Position numbers and translations under genes: made by a program. Positions 35,015 through 47,296 of a stretch of DNA of 64,000 nt are shown piece by piece. The stretch is from Kalaharituber pfeilii (Eukaryota; Ascomycota; Pezizomycetes; Pezizales; Pezizaceae). The stretch spans positions 1 to 64,000 of the forward strand of contig WHUZ01000060.1 of the NCBI GenBank assembly GCA_015179045.1. The letters run 5' to 3'. Below the pieces are notes generated by a model that saw nothing but the letters and a program-made list of their open reading frames with translations, did not search any database and was not told the DNA's origin. Position 1 is the stretch's first letter; the number at the start of each line of letters is the position of its first letter.

Positions 35015-37873
35015 ATGTCGGATCCACTATCAATAGTTGCTTCAGTTGTCGGTCTCATTTCAGTCTCAGCAAAGATTATAAGCATGCTGAAGAATCTCCA
35101 TGATTGTGCAAAGCAGGCACCAGCATCCATCAGTCGCCTAATGGAAGAAATGCAAGATATGAATGTCATCTTCTGCCATGTTCAGTTATTTATTGCTGGG
35201 ACAACTAAGATTCACAACAAAAACAGATTAAAAATGTTATCTATTCAAGACCTTATTACAACCTTGAGTGGATGTGTTTTAATCGCTTCCAACTTGGACA
35301 AGTATCTGAGTAAAGTGATGGGAATTAGTCATCCAAGGTCCATGCAGCTTCCAGAAAATAAAGCAAGCTGTTTGTTTGAGAGGATTAAATGGTCACTATG
35401 GAAGGAAGCAGAGGTTGCAGTCTTTATTGAAGACCTCCAGAGGTATAAGTTGAGTTTGAACCTAATGCTGACAATTATTCAGTGGTAAGTTCAGTTCTAC
35501 AGCATTAATTGTATCATGTTCCCTTTGGCGGGGTGGGGTGGGGATGAGGGTGGTGGTTGGAGTGAGGGTGGGGGTAGGGTATAGATAGCTAATCGCTTGC
35601 ATAGCCATACCACTGCAGAGGCTTCCCAAAATCTCGAGAAATTGCATGAATTAGTTTTTCGGACATTGGAATCCAATAATGCAATCTCAATCCAGTTACG
35701 AGAACTCATCAGCCGCCAGGATCTTGCAATACATGTTGAAGCTAGGCCTTCAAAATTCGATAATCAAGCCAAGGACGCAACCATGCTTCCTCCAAACGAT
35801 GACTTCCAGATACCATTATCCACAATCAAGGACCAGGTGCCTGATGGCAATGATGATACTACATCATTCGGAACAGCGGCAGCAACTCGTAGCACATTCT
35901 CCTTGCGGACCATGCGATTGGGGCTACCATCATTGTTTGTGGACGAACTCAAAAATTCAACTCCTTACAAGCGAATCCAGAGGTGGGGCATAAGTGATGA
36001 TTCCGACACTACACACTCCAGCAGTAGTTCTACTAGAAGTTATAGCTGGTCAATGCTATCAAAAATGACCTTGGGTGACCTTGACTCAATTTCGGAGATC
36101 TCAGTGATTGTGCTGCCTGTCTGCTTATCTGATCTTTGGGACTCCCAGCTCTATCGAGTTGACGTTACAATTCATTCAGCTTCTGATTCCTACAGATCAC
36201 GCCAAAAATTGAAATGGTCCTCTCTAGGAGGCATCCACTTTGCTATTCGCCTAGGGAGCGAGCATGTTGTTCGAACTCTACTAGCTTTAGGAACAGATAT
36301 AGAGGAGAGGGATTCACAAGGCCGAACACCACTCACTCATGCTGCATATCTAGGCCATCAGAGCATTTGCAAATTACTGTTGGAGAAAGGAGCAATCATG
36401 GAAGGAATTATCCACAGTGCCATTCATGGGAGAAAAGGGAATATTGTCCAAGATTTACTTGCTTTTGGGCCAGATATAGAAGAGAAGGATTCAAAAGGCT
36501 ACACCCCACTTGCTCATGCTGCATTTATGGGCTGTCAGAGCATTTGCAAATTACTGTTAGAGAGAGGAGCAAGGAGGGAAGGAATTATCTATAGTGCTAT
36601 TTGTGGAGAAAATAGGTATATTGTTCAAGATTTACTTGCTTTAGGGGCAGATATAGAAGAGAAGGATTCAGAAGGCCGAACACCACTTGCTTATGCTGTA
36701 TTTCTGGGCCATCAGAGCATTTGCAGATTACTGTTAGAGAGAGGAGCAAGGAGGGAAGGAATTATCCATACTGCTATTTGGGGTGGAAATAGGTATATTG
36801 TTCAAGATTTACTTGCTTTTGGGGCAGATATAAAAGAGAAGGATTCAGAAGGCCGAACACCATTTGCTTATGCTGCCTTTATCGGTCATAAGAGCATTCG
36901 CAGATTACTGTTGGAGACAGGGGCAAGCATGGAAGGGACTATCCACAGTGCCATCCGTGGTAGGAGAAATGAGGATTTTGTTCAATTTTTACTCACTTTA
37001 GGGGCAGATACAGAGGAGATGGATTCAAAAGGACGAACACCACTCACTTATGCTGCATCTATAGGTCATGAAGGTATTTGCAAAGTGCTGTTGGAAAGGG
37101 GAGCAGGTTTAGAGAAGATGGATTCACAAGGCCTAACACCACTCGCTTATGCTGCATCTATAGGTCATGAAGGTATTTGCAAAGTGCTGTTGGAAAGGGG
37201 AGCAGGTTTAGAGAAGATGGAATCAAAATACCTAACAGCACTTACTTATGCTGCATATAAGTGCCATGAAGGCATTTGCAAACTACTATTAAAGAAAGGA
37301 GCAAGTTTGGAAGTGTTTAGTTCTATTACTCCTCAGCTCAACCTTACTGGCTGCATTCATAAAGCACTGGATAGTGACTGCGATACTGTGGTACAATCGC
37401 TGATCATGATGGGTGCGGACATCGAGGAACGATGCAGTTTTCACAACAGGACACCTTTGCTCCGGGCACTATTCAGCGGCAAAACAGCAATTGCAAGACT
37501 CTTAATCAAGAAGGGGGCGGATCTTTTTGCATGTGATGATGACCTGGTGACAGTAGTACATTCCGCAGTTGCCGGGAATGATCCCAAGATGTTGACAGAA
37601 ATCCTAGAGTGTGGAGCGTCGAAGATCATCAACAAAGGAAGCATTACAGGCAACACCCCACTCCACATGCAGGAAAGCATCGACTCTCTCATGCTTACAA
37701 AGATATTGATTGAGTATGGTGCATCTCCGAACATCCAGAATGACTTTGGACAAACCCCATATGATCTGGCACTGCATCATCCTTCTCGCGAGGTGGCAAT
37801 ATATCTTTGGTCGCAACTTTCACCTGAAGAGCAGGCCAGGAAAAGGCCTCCACCAAGGTCGTGGTACAGATGA
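35015..37873 (+). CDS. Ankyrin-repeat protein with fungal STAND-type N-domain, copy 7 (intact)
   Basis: This is an intact two-exon gene. Exon 1 is 35015-35484. The intron is 35485-35604 (120 bp, GTAAGT, branch-like CTAAT, CATAG; several G-runs). Exon 2 is 35605-37873. The 912-residue product has the N-terminal helical domain (1-157), a coiled segment rich in Glu/Leu, an acidic Ser/Arg linker with WSMLSKMTLGDLD and SISEISVIVLP (around residue 310), then about 500 residues of ankyrin repeats (roughly 365-870) and the tail YLWSQLSPEEQARKRPPP. The ankyrins include two short GAGLEKM units not seen elsewhere. Ankyrins usually bind proteins and the N-domain may act as an effector or oligomerisation module; the true role is unknown. 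No nucleotide-binding domain is present. Its 3' end resembles the fragment at 61.5-62.0 kb. Confidence 0.9.
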
Positions 37874-38820
37874 TTCTCTAATAAGATCTTGGAGGATTGT
37901 TTTTTTCAACTCTCATCTTTGCTGGTTATTTTCCTCGGTCTTTGCACAATATGACTATCATGTATCTCTTTTTTGGGGGACTCCTTTCATGGTGCACTTG
38001 CTTTTATCGTACTTTCCTAGGAAGCATTGTGTAGTAGTAAATATGGATATAGTTCGTTTCCCGCTAGCAACATTAATGTACAAATCGCATTTTCCGGAAA
38101 GGGCAGGGCAGTGTCATGGGCTCTTTGGAGCAGAATAACGGGAATAGCTTTGATAGCACGTTGGATCCTAACAAGATCTGATCGCAACCCAAATAGGCTC
38201 CCTGCATGCGGTAACTTCGACGGGATAGTTACTCAACTGCTGCAAATGAAATGCTGCTAGTACATCCACTACATACAAGCAAACGAATAAGCATGTATAT
38301 CTAAAGTAAGTACCAGTAGTATCTGCAATTGCCCTATATCCACAGAATTTTGGCACGACGCCACCAGCAAGTGCCCTCCGCCCCGCCCCGATGTGTTCCT
38401 TTTGCGCAGTAACAAAACCTCTTGCTTTGAATTCATGCGTAGCTCAGCCAAGCTTTCCTCCGCTGACCATATTAATAAATCTGGTCCTATCTAACTCCCG
38501 CCCCCCCTGGTGCCCACCCGCAAGTTTCAAGTCCCCATGTATCCACCAATTGATGAAGGTGCGGTTGGTATTGAACTTCAATGAGTACTGTATAAGTAAC
38601 TGGCAGACGAAACAACAATAAAATACAACAAAAGCACATTGTAGCAGTCAACCAACCAAGCACTATAAATTTGGTATTATCCGAGGAGCTGTTGAGGCAG
38701 CCGTCGGAGAGGCTGCTGGTGGTGGAGTGCGATTGAGAAGTAGTAGGGGATGCGACTGAAAAGCGGTGCAGGGGTTGAGGGATGCTGTTGCGGTTGCTAG
38801 GAGGGGTGCGATTGAGAGGT
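37874..38820 (+). repeat. 3' flank of array unit 7
   Basis: This is the downstream flank of copy 7, with the shared block order and a short T run after the stop. It ends at the boundary tract with GAGGAGCTGTTGAGGCAGCCG. No gene is seen. Confidence 0.6.
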
Positions 38821-40533
38821 GGGGGAGGTTCAAGAGGCAGTGTGAGTGTCAACTTTTCGAACTGATTTATAGCTTGACGCTGCAGGCGCGGGAGGGGGAA
38901 GCGGCGTCTACTGCTGTGCTGCACTGACCTATGCCTTGGTCGACGTGGAATGCTAGTGATGGCATAAGAACAAGCGCCATGGAGAGGTACAGAATTCAGG
39001 CCCAGTTCGATTCCGAGCTGGGTGAAGAGAGTTGTCCAACATCTTAAAAGGAAACAAGATGGGTGATAATGCCCTTCCAGACGACGATCATTTGGGAATT
39101 ACGATAGATTTCTAGTGGCCATTAATTGCGACTTGGAACCAGGGCAACTCGTTTTTAATGTTTACTTCCTTTTTTTCCCTCTTTTTTTTTTTTTTTTTTG
39201 TTTGGTTTGATTAGAACTGGGGGGGGGGGGGGGGGGGGGGTGCATGCACTCACGCTAGTGTCTGCTAGGCTCCGGAGGGAGTATATAAACGCCGACACAG
39301 GAGGCATATTCCTGGATTACGATATCCTCATAAGCATTGATCTTATGCCTACGTTTGACCCAAGGGGACGGCGAAGCCCTCGCACTGCGATTAGGACGTG
39401 TACGGTTACAGATATAAGGTAACTAGAGACTACTGCATCAGGAAATGTGAACTCTGCGGGGATCGTCGGGGATAGGCGTAAAATGGATTCCTGCCCTACA
39501 CTTACTAGTAGTTTGTGTACAATTGCACATCATCTGCAGTTGTTCCACCTCTAGGTTACCCCCACATGCACCAGCCGCGTGGCACAACATCTTCAAGGAA
39601 AAGGAAGCCTCAGAAAATTGTGACCTACTTCGTTATGATAAAGCAACTTCTTGGTTGGACGGAGTATGTATGCCGACACAGACACCTGCAGCCGCTCCGA
39701 TTGCAAGGATGTCCAGTCGCAGATTTGACATTGCCGGGATTACTACATATCAAAAAATATGAACTCTGGAAAGAAGAAGCAAGGGGAACTGGATTCCTCC
39801 CTGTACTGAGAAGTAGACCTGTTCCCGTACAATACACAGTATCTGCAGTTACACTTGTTCCATTTCTAAGCTAACATGTAGCAGCTGCGCAGCCTGCGCC
39901 GCCCTCCCACATCTTCAACGAAAAGGAAGGCCCACAAACATTCTGTTTGGTGTGATTTGCATATCCTTGTGCAAATCGCCTACATGGAGAACGGCCCAGA
40001 ATATACCGGTACTACTCTGTGTTTCCCCGCAGACATGTCAACAAGGAATGACTTGAGCGTGCATGACATCACTATACTGGCTCTGCCAATCGTGAGTTCT
40101 ACACTGGCCTATAATGAAGAATGAATGGGTGCTGTACCCAGCTGCAGCCCCAAATTTGCAGAACTGTTTGCAATGGCACAGCCTTATTCAAAGCCAACCA
40201 CTTTTCAGCCTTAGCGAGAACCGAGAGATAGGCTGACTAGCTATTCAATACGCGGGGTGAGGCGAAACAGAGGGTATTAAACTTGGTTGCAAATATGCGA
40301 GAGAATAGTACCTGGCTGGGCCGCATACTCTTCACGATATCAGCCTTCCCCATTATCAAAGCTCGAGGTTCAGCATAGTGCAAACATTGTCCAAAAAATT
40401 GCTTTACACCAATCTAACCTTTCTCTTCCCAACGGAGTTTCAAGATAATTCCCTCTGCGACTATAGCCAAGTCACATTCCCTGAACGTACCAGAACCCGG
40501 TTGATATACATGTCCACCCAGCCCACCAAAGCA
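38821..40533 (+). repeat. 5' flank of array unit 8
   Basis: This is the upstream flank of copy 8, with the boundary tract, a T run (about 39181-39199), a 22-base G run (39219-39240) and the duplicated module in a shortened form (about 39285-39620 and 39660-39960). The region adjoining the ATG is conserved. No gene is seen. Confidence 0.6.
39219..39240. repeat. 22-base G homopolymer
   Basis: A pure G run sits where other copies have a T/A-rich stretch followed by GGTACGGGTGTTCATGCA. Such runs are prone to sequencing and assembly error, so its true length is uncertain. Confidence 0.8.
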
Positions 40534-43438
40534 ATGCCGGATCCACTATCAATAGCTGCTTCAGTTGCTGGTCTTGTTTCAATCTCAGCACAGATTATAA
40601 GCTTGCTGAAGAATCTCCATGATTGCACCAAGCAGGCACCAGCATCCATGAGTCGCCTAATGGAAGAAATGCAAGATATGAATGTCATACTCGGCCAGGT
40701 TGAGTTATTTATTACTGGGACAACTAAGATTCCCAGCCAAAGCAGATTGAGAATGCTGTCTATTCAACACCTTGTCACAACTTTGAGTGGATGTGTTTTG
40801 ATTGCTTCCAACTTGGACAAGTACCTGAGTGAAGTGATGGGGAGTACTGACCCAATCTCCAAGCAGCCTTCAGCAAAGAAAGCAAGCATTTTGTTTAAGA
40901 GGATTAAATGGGCGCTGTGGAAGGAAGAAGAGGTTGCGGTCTTTATTGAGGACCTCCAGAGACACAAGCTGAGTCTGAATCTAATGTTGGAGATTATTCA
41001 GTGGTAAGTTCAGATCTACAGCATTAATTGTATCATGTTCCCTTGAGTGGGGGGTGCACACGCTGATTTCTTGCAGTCATACCGCTGCAGAGGCCTCCGA
41101 AAAACTCGAGAGATTGCATGAAGTAATTGTGCAGATATTGGAATCGAACAATACAATTACGATCCAGTTACGAGAACTCATCAGCCGTCAGGACCCTGCA
41201 ATAAGTGATGAAGTCCAGCCCTCAAAATCCGACAATCAAGCCAAGGATGCAAGCACACTACCTCTAAAAGACAATTTCCAGGTACAATTATCCACAATTA
41301 AGGACGACCAGGTGCCTGATGACAATGATGATACTGCATCATTCAGAACAGCGGCAACATCTCTCAGCAAATTATCCCTGCGATCCATGCGACATGACAA
41401 GGTCCACAATGACGCTGATGCTGCATCATTCAGAACAGCGGCAACATCTCTCAGGAAATTATCCCTGCGATCCATGCGACATGACAAGGTCCGGGATGAC
41501 GCTGATGATGCTGCGTCATTCAGAACAGCGTTAACATCTCTCAGCAAATTATCCCTGCGATCCATGCGACATGACAAGGTCCGGGATGACGATGATGATG
41601 CTGCATCATTCAGAACAGCAGCAACATCTCGTAGCACATTCTCATTGCGATCCTTACAATCAATGCGATCAATGCGGTCCATACAAATGGTGCTGCCATC
41701 ATTTATCGATGAACTCAAAAATTCAAGACCTTACAAGCGAATCCAAAGGTGGGGCATAAGTGACGATTCCTGCCCTACATTCTCTAGCAGTAGCTCCACC
41801 AGAGGTTGTACCTGGTCAATGCTATCAGACATGACCTTGGGTGATCTTGACTCAATATCAGAAATCTCGGTGATTGTGCTGCCTGTTTGCTTATCTGATC
41901 TCTGGGACTCACAGCCTTACCAAGTTCTACTTCATTCAGCTACAGGTCGCTATAGGTTACACCAAAGATTGAAATGGTCTTCTCTAGGGGGCATCCACTA
42001 TACCATTCACCAGGGGAGGGAGAATGTTGTTCGAACTCTACTAGTTTTAGGAACAGATATAGAGGAGAAGGATTCAGAAGGCCGAACACCACTCACTCAT
42101 GCTGCGTCTATTGGTCATGAGGGCATTTGCAAATTACTGTTGGAGAGAGGAGCAGGTACAGAAGGGGTAATCCACATTGTTATTCAGCGAGGGAATGAGA
42201 ATATTGTTCTAGATTTACTCGCTTTTGGGGCCGATATAGAGGAGAGGGATTCAGAAGACCGAACACCACTCACCCATGCTGCGTCTATTGGTCATGAGGG
42301 TATTTGCAAATTATTGTTGGAGAGAGGAGCAGGTACAGAAGGGGTAATCCATATTATTATTCAGCGAGGAAATGAGAATATTGTTCCAGATTTACTTGCT
42401 TTTGGGGCAGATATAGAGGAGAAGGATTCAGAAGGCCGAACACCACTCACTCATGCTGCGTCTATTGGTCATGAGGGTATTTGCAAATTACTGTTGGAGA
42501 GAGGAGCAGGTACAGAAGGGGTAATCCACATTGCCATTCAGCGGGGAAATAAGAATATTGTTCAAGATGTACTTGCTTTTGGGGCAGATATAGAGGAGAG
42601 AGATTCAAAAGGCCAAGCACCACTCATTCATGCGGTATCTATGGGTCATGAGGGCATTTGCGAATTACTATTGGAGAGAGGAGCAAGGATCGAAGGAGTA
42701 ATTCACCATGCTATTCTGAACAGTATGGATAATCTCATCCAATATCTACTCACTTTAGAAATTGATATAGATGAGAGGGACTCAGAAGGCCTAACACCAC
42801 TCATTTGCGCTGCATATAAGTGCCGTGAAGACATCTGCAAATTACTATTGAAGAGAGGTGCAAGTGAGAAAGCACTGGCAATAGCATCAACTACCCCTCC
42901 AATTGACCTAACTGGCTGTATCGATAAGGCACTGAGGTATAACTCTGAGATTCTAGTACGGTTGCTGATCACGATGGGTGCGGACATTGAGGAACGATGC
43001 CCAATCCAGTGGAATATGACTCCTTTGCTCTGGGCACTATTAAGAGGCAAAACAGCAATTGCAAGGCTCTTGATTGAAAAGGGGGCAGATCTTTTTGCAC
43101 AAGATAGGGACCAAAGGACAACAGTACATTGCGCAGTTAATGGAGGCGATCCTGAGATGTTGACAGAAATCCTGAAACGCGGAGCATACAAGCTCGTTAA
43201 TGAGGGTGATAAGGAAGGCTTGACCCCACTCCACATGCTCCAGTGCATCTTCTCTCTCACACTTACCAAGATATTGATTGAGCATGGTGCATCTCCAACC
43301 ATCCGGAATAAGAATGGATTAACCCTATATGATAGGGCACTGCATCATAGCTCTCGCGAAGTGGCAGTATATCTTTGGTCGCAACTTTCACCTGGAGAGC
43401 GGATCTGGAAAAGGCCTCCACCTTTGGAGTGGTACTGA
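40534..43438 (+). CDS. Ankyrin-repeat protein with fungal STAND-type N-domain, copy 8 (intact)
   Basis: This is an intact two-exon gene. Exon 1 is 40534-41003; the start is chosen because it aligns with MSDPLS of all paralogues (here MPDPLSIAAS), although the frame is open 52 codons further upstream. The intron is 41004-41076 (73 bp), the shortest and least G-rich. Exon 2 is 41077-43438. The product is 943 residues. The linker is expanded: the acidic unit (D)DAASFRTAATSLSKLS with SLRSMRHDKVR occurs four times (about 41338-41650). About five ankyrin pair-units, three carrying the variant GAGTEGVIHI, and the terminal ankyrins follow, with the tail ending PPPLEWY. The downstream flank matches that of truncated copy 3 in inverted orientation. 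Confidence 0.9.
41338..41650 (+). repeat. Acidic-linker minisatellite (87-90 bp units)
   Basis: Four in-frame copies of a unit encoding SFRTAATSLSKLSLRSMR plus HDKV and an Asp-rich stretch. Copy 6 (about 30325-30460) has two and the other genes one. Unit number therefore varies between paralogues, as in the ankyrin part. Confidence 0.85.
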
Positions 43439-44560
43439 TTATTCTCTGATACGGTCCTGGAGGGTTGTCTTTTTTTTTTTTTTTAATATATATAATTTCC
43501 ATCTTTGCTGGTTATTTTCCTTGGTCTTTGTATTATGTGACTATCATCTATCTCTTTTTTCTTTTTTGTTCCTGTCGTAGTGTGTTTTTTGTCGTGTTTT
43601 CTTTCCTAAAATGATAACTCTGTGTAGTAGTATATATGGACGGGATTAGTTCCCCCGCTAGCAACGTTAACGTACCAATAGCATTTTTCTCAAGGGGCAG
43701 TAGCCTCATGTGCTTTTGGGAGCGGAATAAAGGGAACGGTTGTACTATAGCACACTACCGGGTCTTGACAAGATCTCATAGCCCAAAAAGCGTTGCGTGC
43801 GTGCGGGCGTGCGTGCGGTGACCTCGACGGCAAACCCGCTGCCGCAAAGCACGAATTGATACTGGTTCGGCCGTTACATAAACGAACAAGCACGTATACT
43901 ACGGAGTTAGTAGTATGTAGTCAGTCTCGAGTATGTAGTCTCATGCCATGACCCTCTGGCTGCTAACGAGCGCAGCGAGAAGTAGTATGTACAATTGCCT
44001 ATACCCACAGAATTTTGTTACAATGTCGCCAGCAAGTGCACCCCGATGTTTTTTTTTTTTTTTTGTTTGTTTTTGCGCAGTCACAAAACTTCTTGCTCTG
44101 GAATTCATGCCCAGCTCAACCCAGCTTTCCTCCGCCGACCATATTTTTAAATCTGGTCCTGTCTCAAGCCACCCCCCCATGCCTACCCGCAAGTTTAAGC
44201 TCCGGTGTATCCACCAATTGACCAACAAAGATGCCACTGGTATTTAACTTCAATGAGTATTGCATAAATAATTAATATGATGCCAGACAATAATAAAATA
44301 TAACAAAAGCACATTGGAGGAGCCAACAAACTAAGGACTATAAATTTTGTATTATACGAGGAGCCGTTGAAGTGGGCATTGGAGAGGCTGCTGTAGAAGC
44401 TGCTGGGGATGCAGGAGGGGCGGTGTGTCTGAGAGGTGGTGGAGGGGGGTGCAATTGAGAAGTGGTGGGGGTTGAGGGACTCTGTTGCGGCTGCTAGGAG
44501 GGGTCCGATTGAGAGGTGATGATGGTGGGGGGAGGTTCAAGAGGCGGGGGATTTGCTACC
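43439..44560 (+). repeat. 3' flank of array unit 8
   Basis: This is the downstream flank of copy 8. It is the inverted counterpart of 10700-11820 and closely similar to 1-945, including the short CGTG/CGTGCG tract near 43797-43816 and the long T run near 44049-44064. The end is the purine-rich boundary tract. No gene is seen. Confidence 0.75.
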
Positions 44561-44911
44561 TTTCAAACTGATCTATAGATTGGTGCTGGCGGAGGGGGGA
44601 AGAGGGGTCGACTTCTGTGTACTGACCTATTCCTTCGTCGGCGTGCTACCGCGGGAGGTATAGAATTCAGGGCTCCATTTCGATTCCGAATCCCAGGCTG
44701 GCGAGGAGGGCTGTCCGGCATCTTAAGATCGGTGATAATGCCCCAGCTCCGGCGATGATCATTTGGGAATTAAGTTTTTAGTGATGATCAATTGCGACTT
44801 GGAACCGGGGAAACTCGTTTTCAATTTTTGCTTCCTGTTTTTTTAGTTTGATATGTACGGGGGTTCATGCACCCGCGCTAGTGGTCTTCTAGGCTCTGGG
44901 GAAACGATATA
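44561..44911 (+). repeat. Unit boundary before array unit 9
   Basis: This shared inter-gene sequence is the inverted counterpart of 10351-10690. It ends with GATATA (44906-44911), the target duplication of the MITE that follows. No gene is seen. Confidence 0.6.
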
Positions 44912-45820
44912 AATGTGCAGGGCGATTCGTAACAAACGTTCCAGTCACCACTGGTCTGGGCTACTCAGTAGCACTACGGTTCATGACTGGCCCGGAAACT
45001 AATATCATAGAACAGGTTAGTCGCTAAATTATTGCGGTTGCAACATTAGCGGTATTCAGATTAGACTGTCCTCATATAAAATGGAATCCGGAGGACAAGC
45101 CAGTGTATCCGGTCTGTAGTCTGAGTACCCTCTTGTGAAAATCGGATTTTTTGTCAAATCGGAAACTGGTTTTGGGTCCAAAAGTCCACCGGAATTTATG
45201 CACGCCAGGTCCTGAATATTGCATCAAGGCCCGCAAGATGCATCATATATATGCAGTTGTCGCAAAAATCCGACTGGATTTTTTCCGCAAAAAAATGCGA
45301 AAATAAACCGGTTTAACTGGTTTATAACATGAAAATACCAGATAAAATTTTGTATGGAGATGACCGGATTTTCCGGACTCGATAAAATTCTGAAATCCGG
45401 AAAATTTGGTCAGATTTTTCTAATCTGAATACCGCTATTATGACACTTGAAATTTTTATGCAACTCTTCAGTTTATTTACTCATATACTTTGGCAGTTAC
45501 CGTACATGCTTTTGCTAATTTTGAATCTTCTTTTATACATCTGCATTTTAGAATAATTCTCCACAATTTGCTATAGAGGAGCATTTCACTGGAATGGAAT
45601 TTTCGCTGAAGAGAAAGCATTTCGCTGAAGAGGGTTCCGCATTCTTACCGGCCGTTTGGTTGTGTTCGAAGTTGACTGTAGAGTATGCCTGTCGTGGGCG
45701 TGTAGGTAATGTAGTGCATAGTGCTTTGTACAGAGAAAAAAATTACGAACCGTCGTGCTACTGAGTAGCCTGGACCAGTGGTGACTGAATCACTGTTACG
45801 AAGGGCCCGGCTTATATACT
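44912..45820. mobile_element. MITE, inverted counterpart of the 9853-10350 element, carrying a nested insert
   Basis: This is the same element as at 9853-10350, in reverse orientation, at the same position of the paralogous unit, flanked by GATATA at 44906-44911 and 45821-45826. Without the nested 387-bp insert (45049-45435) it is about 522 bp. It is non-coding. The common site and flank show that it was inherited by duplication. Confidence 0.75.
45049..45435. mobile_element. 387-bp nested MITE with perfect 17-bp terminal repeats
   Basis: The ends are GCGGTATTCAGATTAGA and its exact reverse complement. TA lies directly outside each end (45047-45048 and 45436-45437). The uninterrupted copy of the host element near 10270 reads GCAACATTATGAC in this orientation, so the site is GCAACATTA/TATTATGAC, consistent with a TA, TTA or ATTA duplication. 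The interior is AT-rich with repeated AAATCCGG-like motifs and no open frame of note. Confidence 0.85.
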
Positions 45821-45826
45821 GATATA

Positions 45827-47296
45827 TACGCCGACACAGGAGGCATGTTACTGGATTATGCTATCCTCATAGGCAAATAATCTTAGGCCTACATTTGATC
45901 CGAGGTGTTTGCGAAGCCTCGCACTGCGATTGGGAGGGGAGCCGCGGTAAATGGATTGCTGCCTGTACTTACAAGTATACAAGTAGACTGGTTCGCGTAC
46001 ACTACACAGTACTGTATCCGCATGTTCCACCTCTAAGCTACTGGCACCAGACCCTCACATGCACCAGCCGCACTGCCACATCGACGAAAAGTAGTCTCAC
46101 AAAGTTAAGTTTCTGTTTGGTGGGAGACATTTTATCTTCCTTCATTGGATCTGACTTAAAATCAGAAAAATTCTGACCTGCTTCGTTATGATAAAGCCGC
46201 TTCTTGCATGGCTGGGGGGAGTATAAACACCAACACAGAATTAGAAGGCGTGTTCCTGGATTACCATAAAGTTTCGCTCAAGTGCGTGGTTGCAAGGACA
46301 GTGCAAGGGTCCGTCCAGCCTGCAGAAAATCCTTTCTCCACAGACCGCTCCAACTGTCGCGCTTGTGCGAAACTTTATGCTTGTAGCGAATACACTATCC
46401 TTATAAGCCTCAATCTTTTGCCCACACTCGACTGAACATGGCGCTGTAGCCTCCGCACTGCCCCGGCTGCAAGGATGTACGGTAGCAGATATGAGGTTGC
46501 CGGGATTACTACATCAGGAAATGTCAACTCTGGGAGGAGGAAGCACGGAGGGAGCTGGATTCCTCCCTGTACTGACAAGTAGACCCGTTCTCGTATAGTA
46601 TACAAGTATCTGTAGTTACGCTTGTGCCATTTCTAAGCCAACATGTAGCAGCTGCGCTCTCCCCCACGACATCAACGAAAAGAAGCCTCACAAAGTCTCT
46701 GTATGGTGCGGTTGCATATCCTTGTGCCGAAGCGCCCTACATGGAGAACAGGCCGGAACATACCGGTATATACATACTCTGTGCTTCCCCGAGGACAGGG
46801 AGGTACTTGAACTGGACAATGCGTGCATGACATCACTGGTGAGTTCTATACTGGCCTAGGAATGAATGGTTGCTATAATCCAGCTGCAGTCCCCACTTCG
46901 CAGAACTGTTTGCAATGGCACTGCTTCTTCCAAGCCAACCACGTTTTAGCATCAGCCAAAACCAAGACGGTAGGCTGACTTGCTACTGCATACGGGCAAA
47001 GTGGGGTGAGGCGAAACAGAGGGTATCAATCTTGGTAACAAATATGCCAGGATGGCTAGCTGGCTGGTCCGTAGAGCACACGCTTCACCGCATCAGCCTT
47101 TCTCATTATGAAAGCTTGAGGTTCAAAATAGTGCAAACATTGTTAAGAAATCGCGGAAATCGCTTTCCACCAGTCGGCCTTTCTCTAGCCAACGGAGTTT
47201 CAAGATTTAATTCCCTCTTCGACTATAGCCAAAACACAAATATTCCCTGCACGCACCAGATTTCAGTTGACCTACACATCCAACTAGTCTAAAGCA
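45827..47296 (+). repeat. 5' flank of array unit 9
   Basis: This is the upstream flank of copy 9 and closely matches the inverted flank of copy 1 (about 3209-4620), including the decayed 137-bp MITE at 46264-46390. It holds the duplicated module and the conserved leader before the ATG at 47297. No gene is seen. Confidence 0.65.
46264..46390. mobile_element. Decayed copy of the 137-bp TA-flanked MITE
   Basis: This is the inverted counterpart of 4095-4231, in the same place of a paralogous 5' flank. The left end has lost the outer ~10 bases of its arm and the right end has changes in TAGCGAA. The interior is otherwise similar. It dates the insertion before duplication of this flank. Confidence 0.8.
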
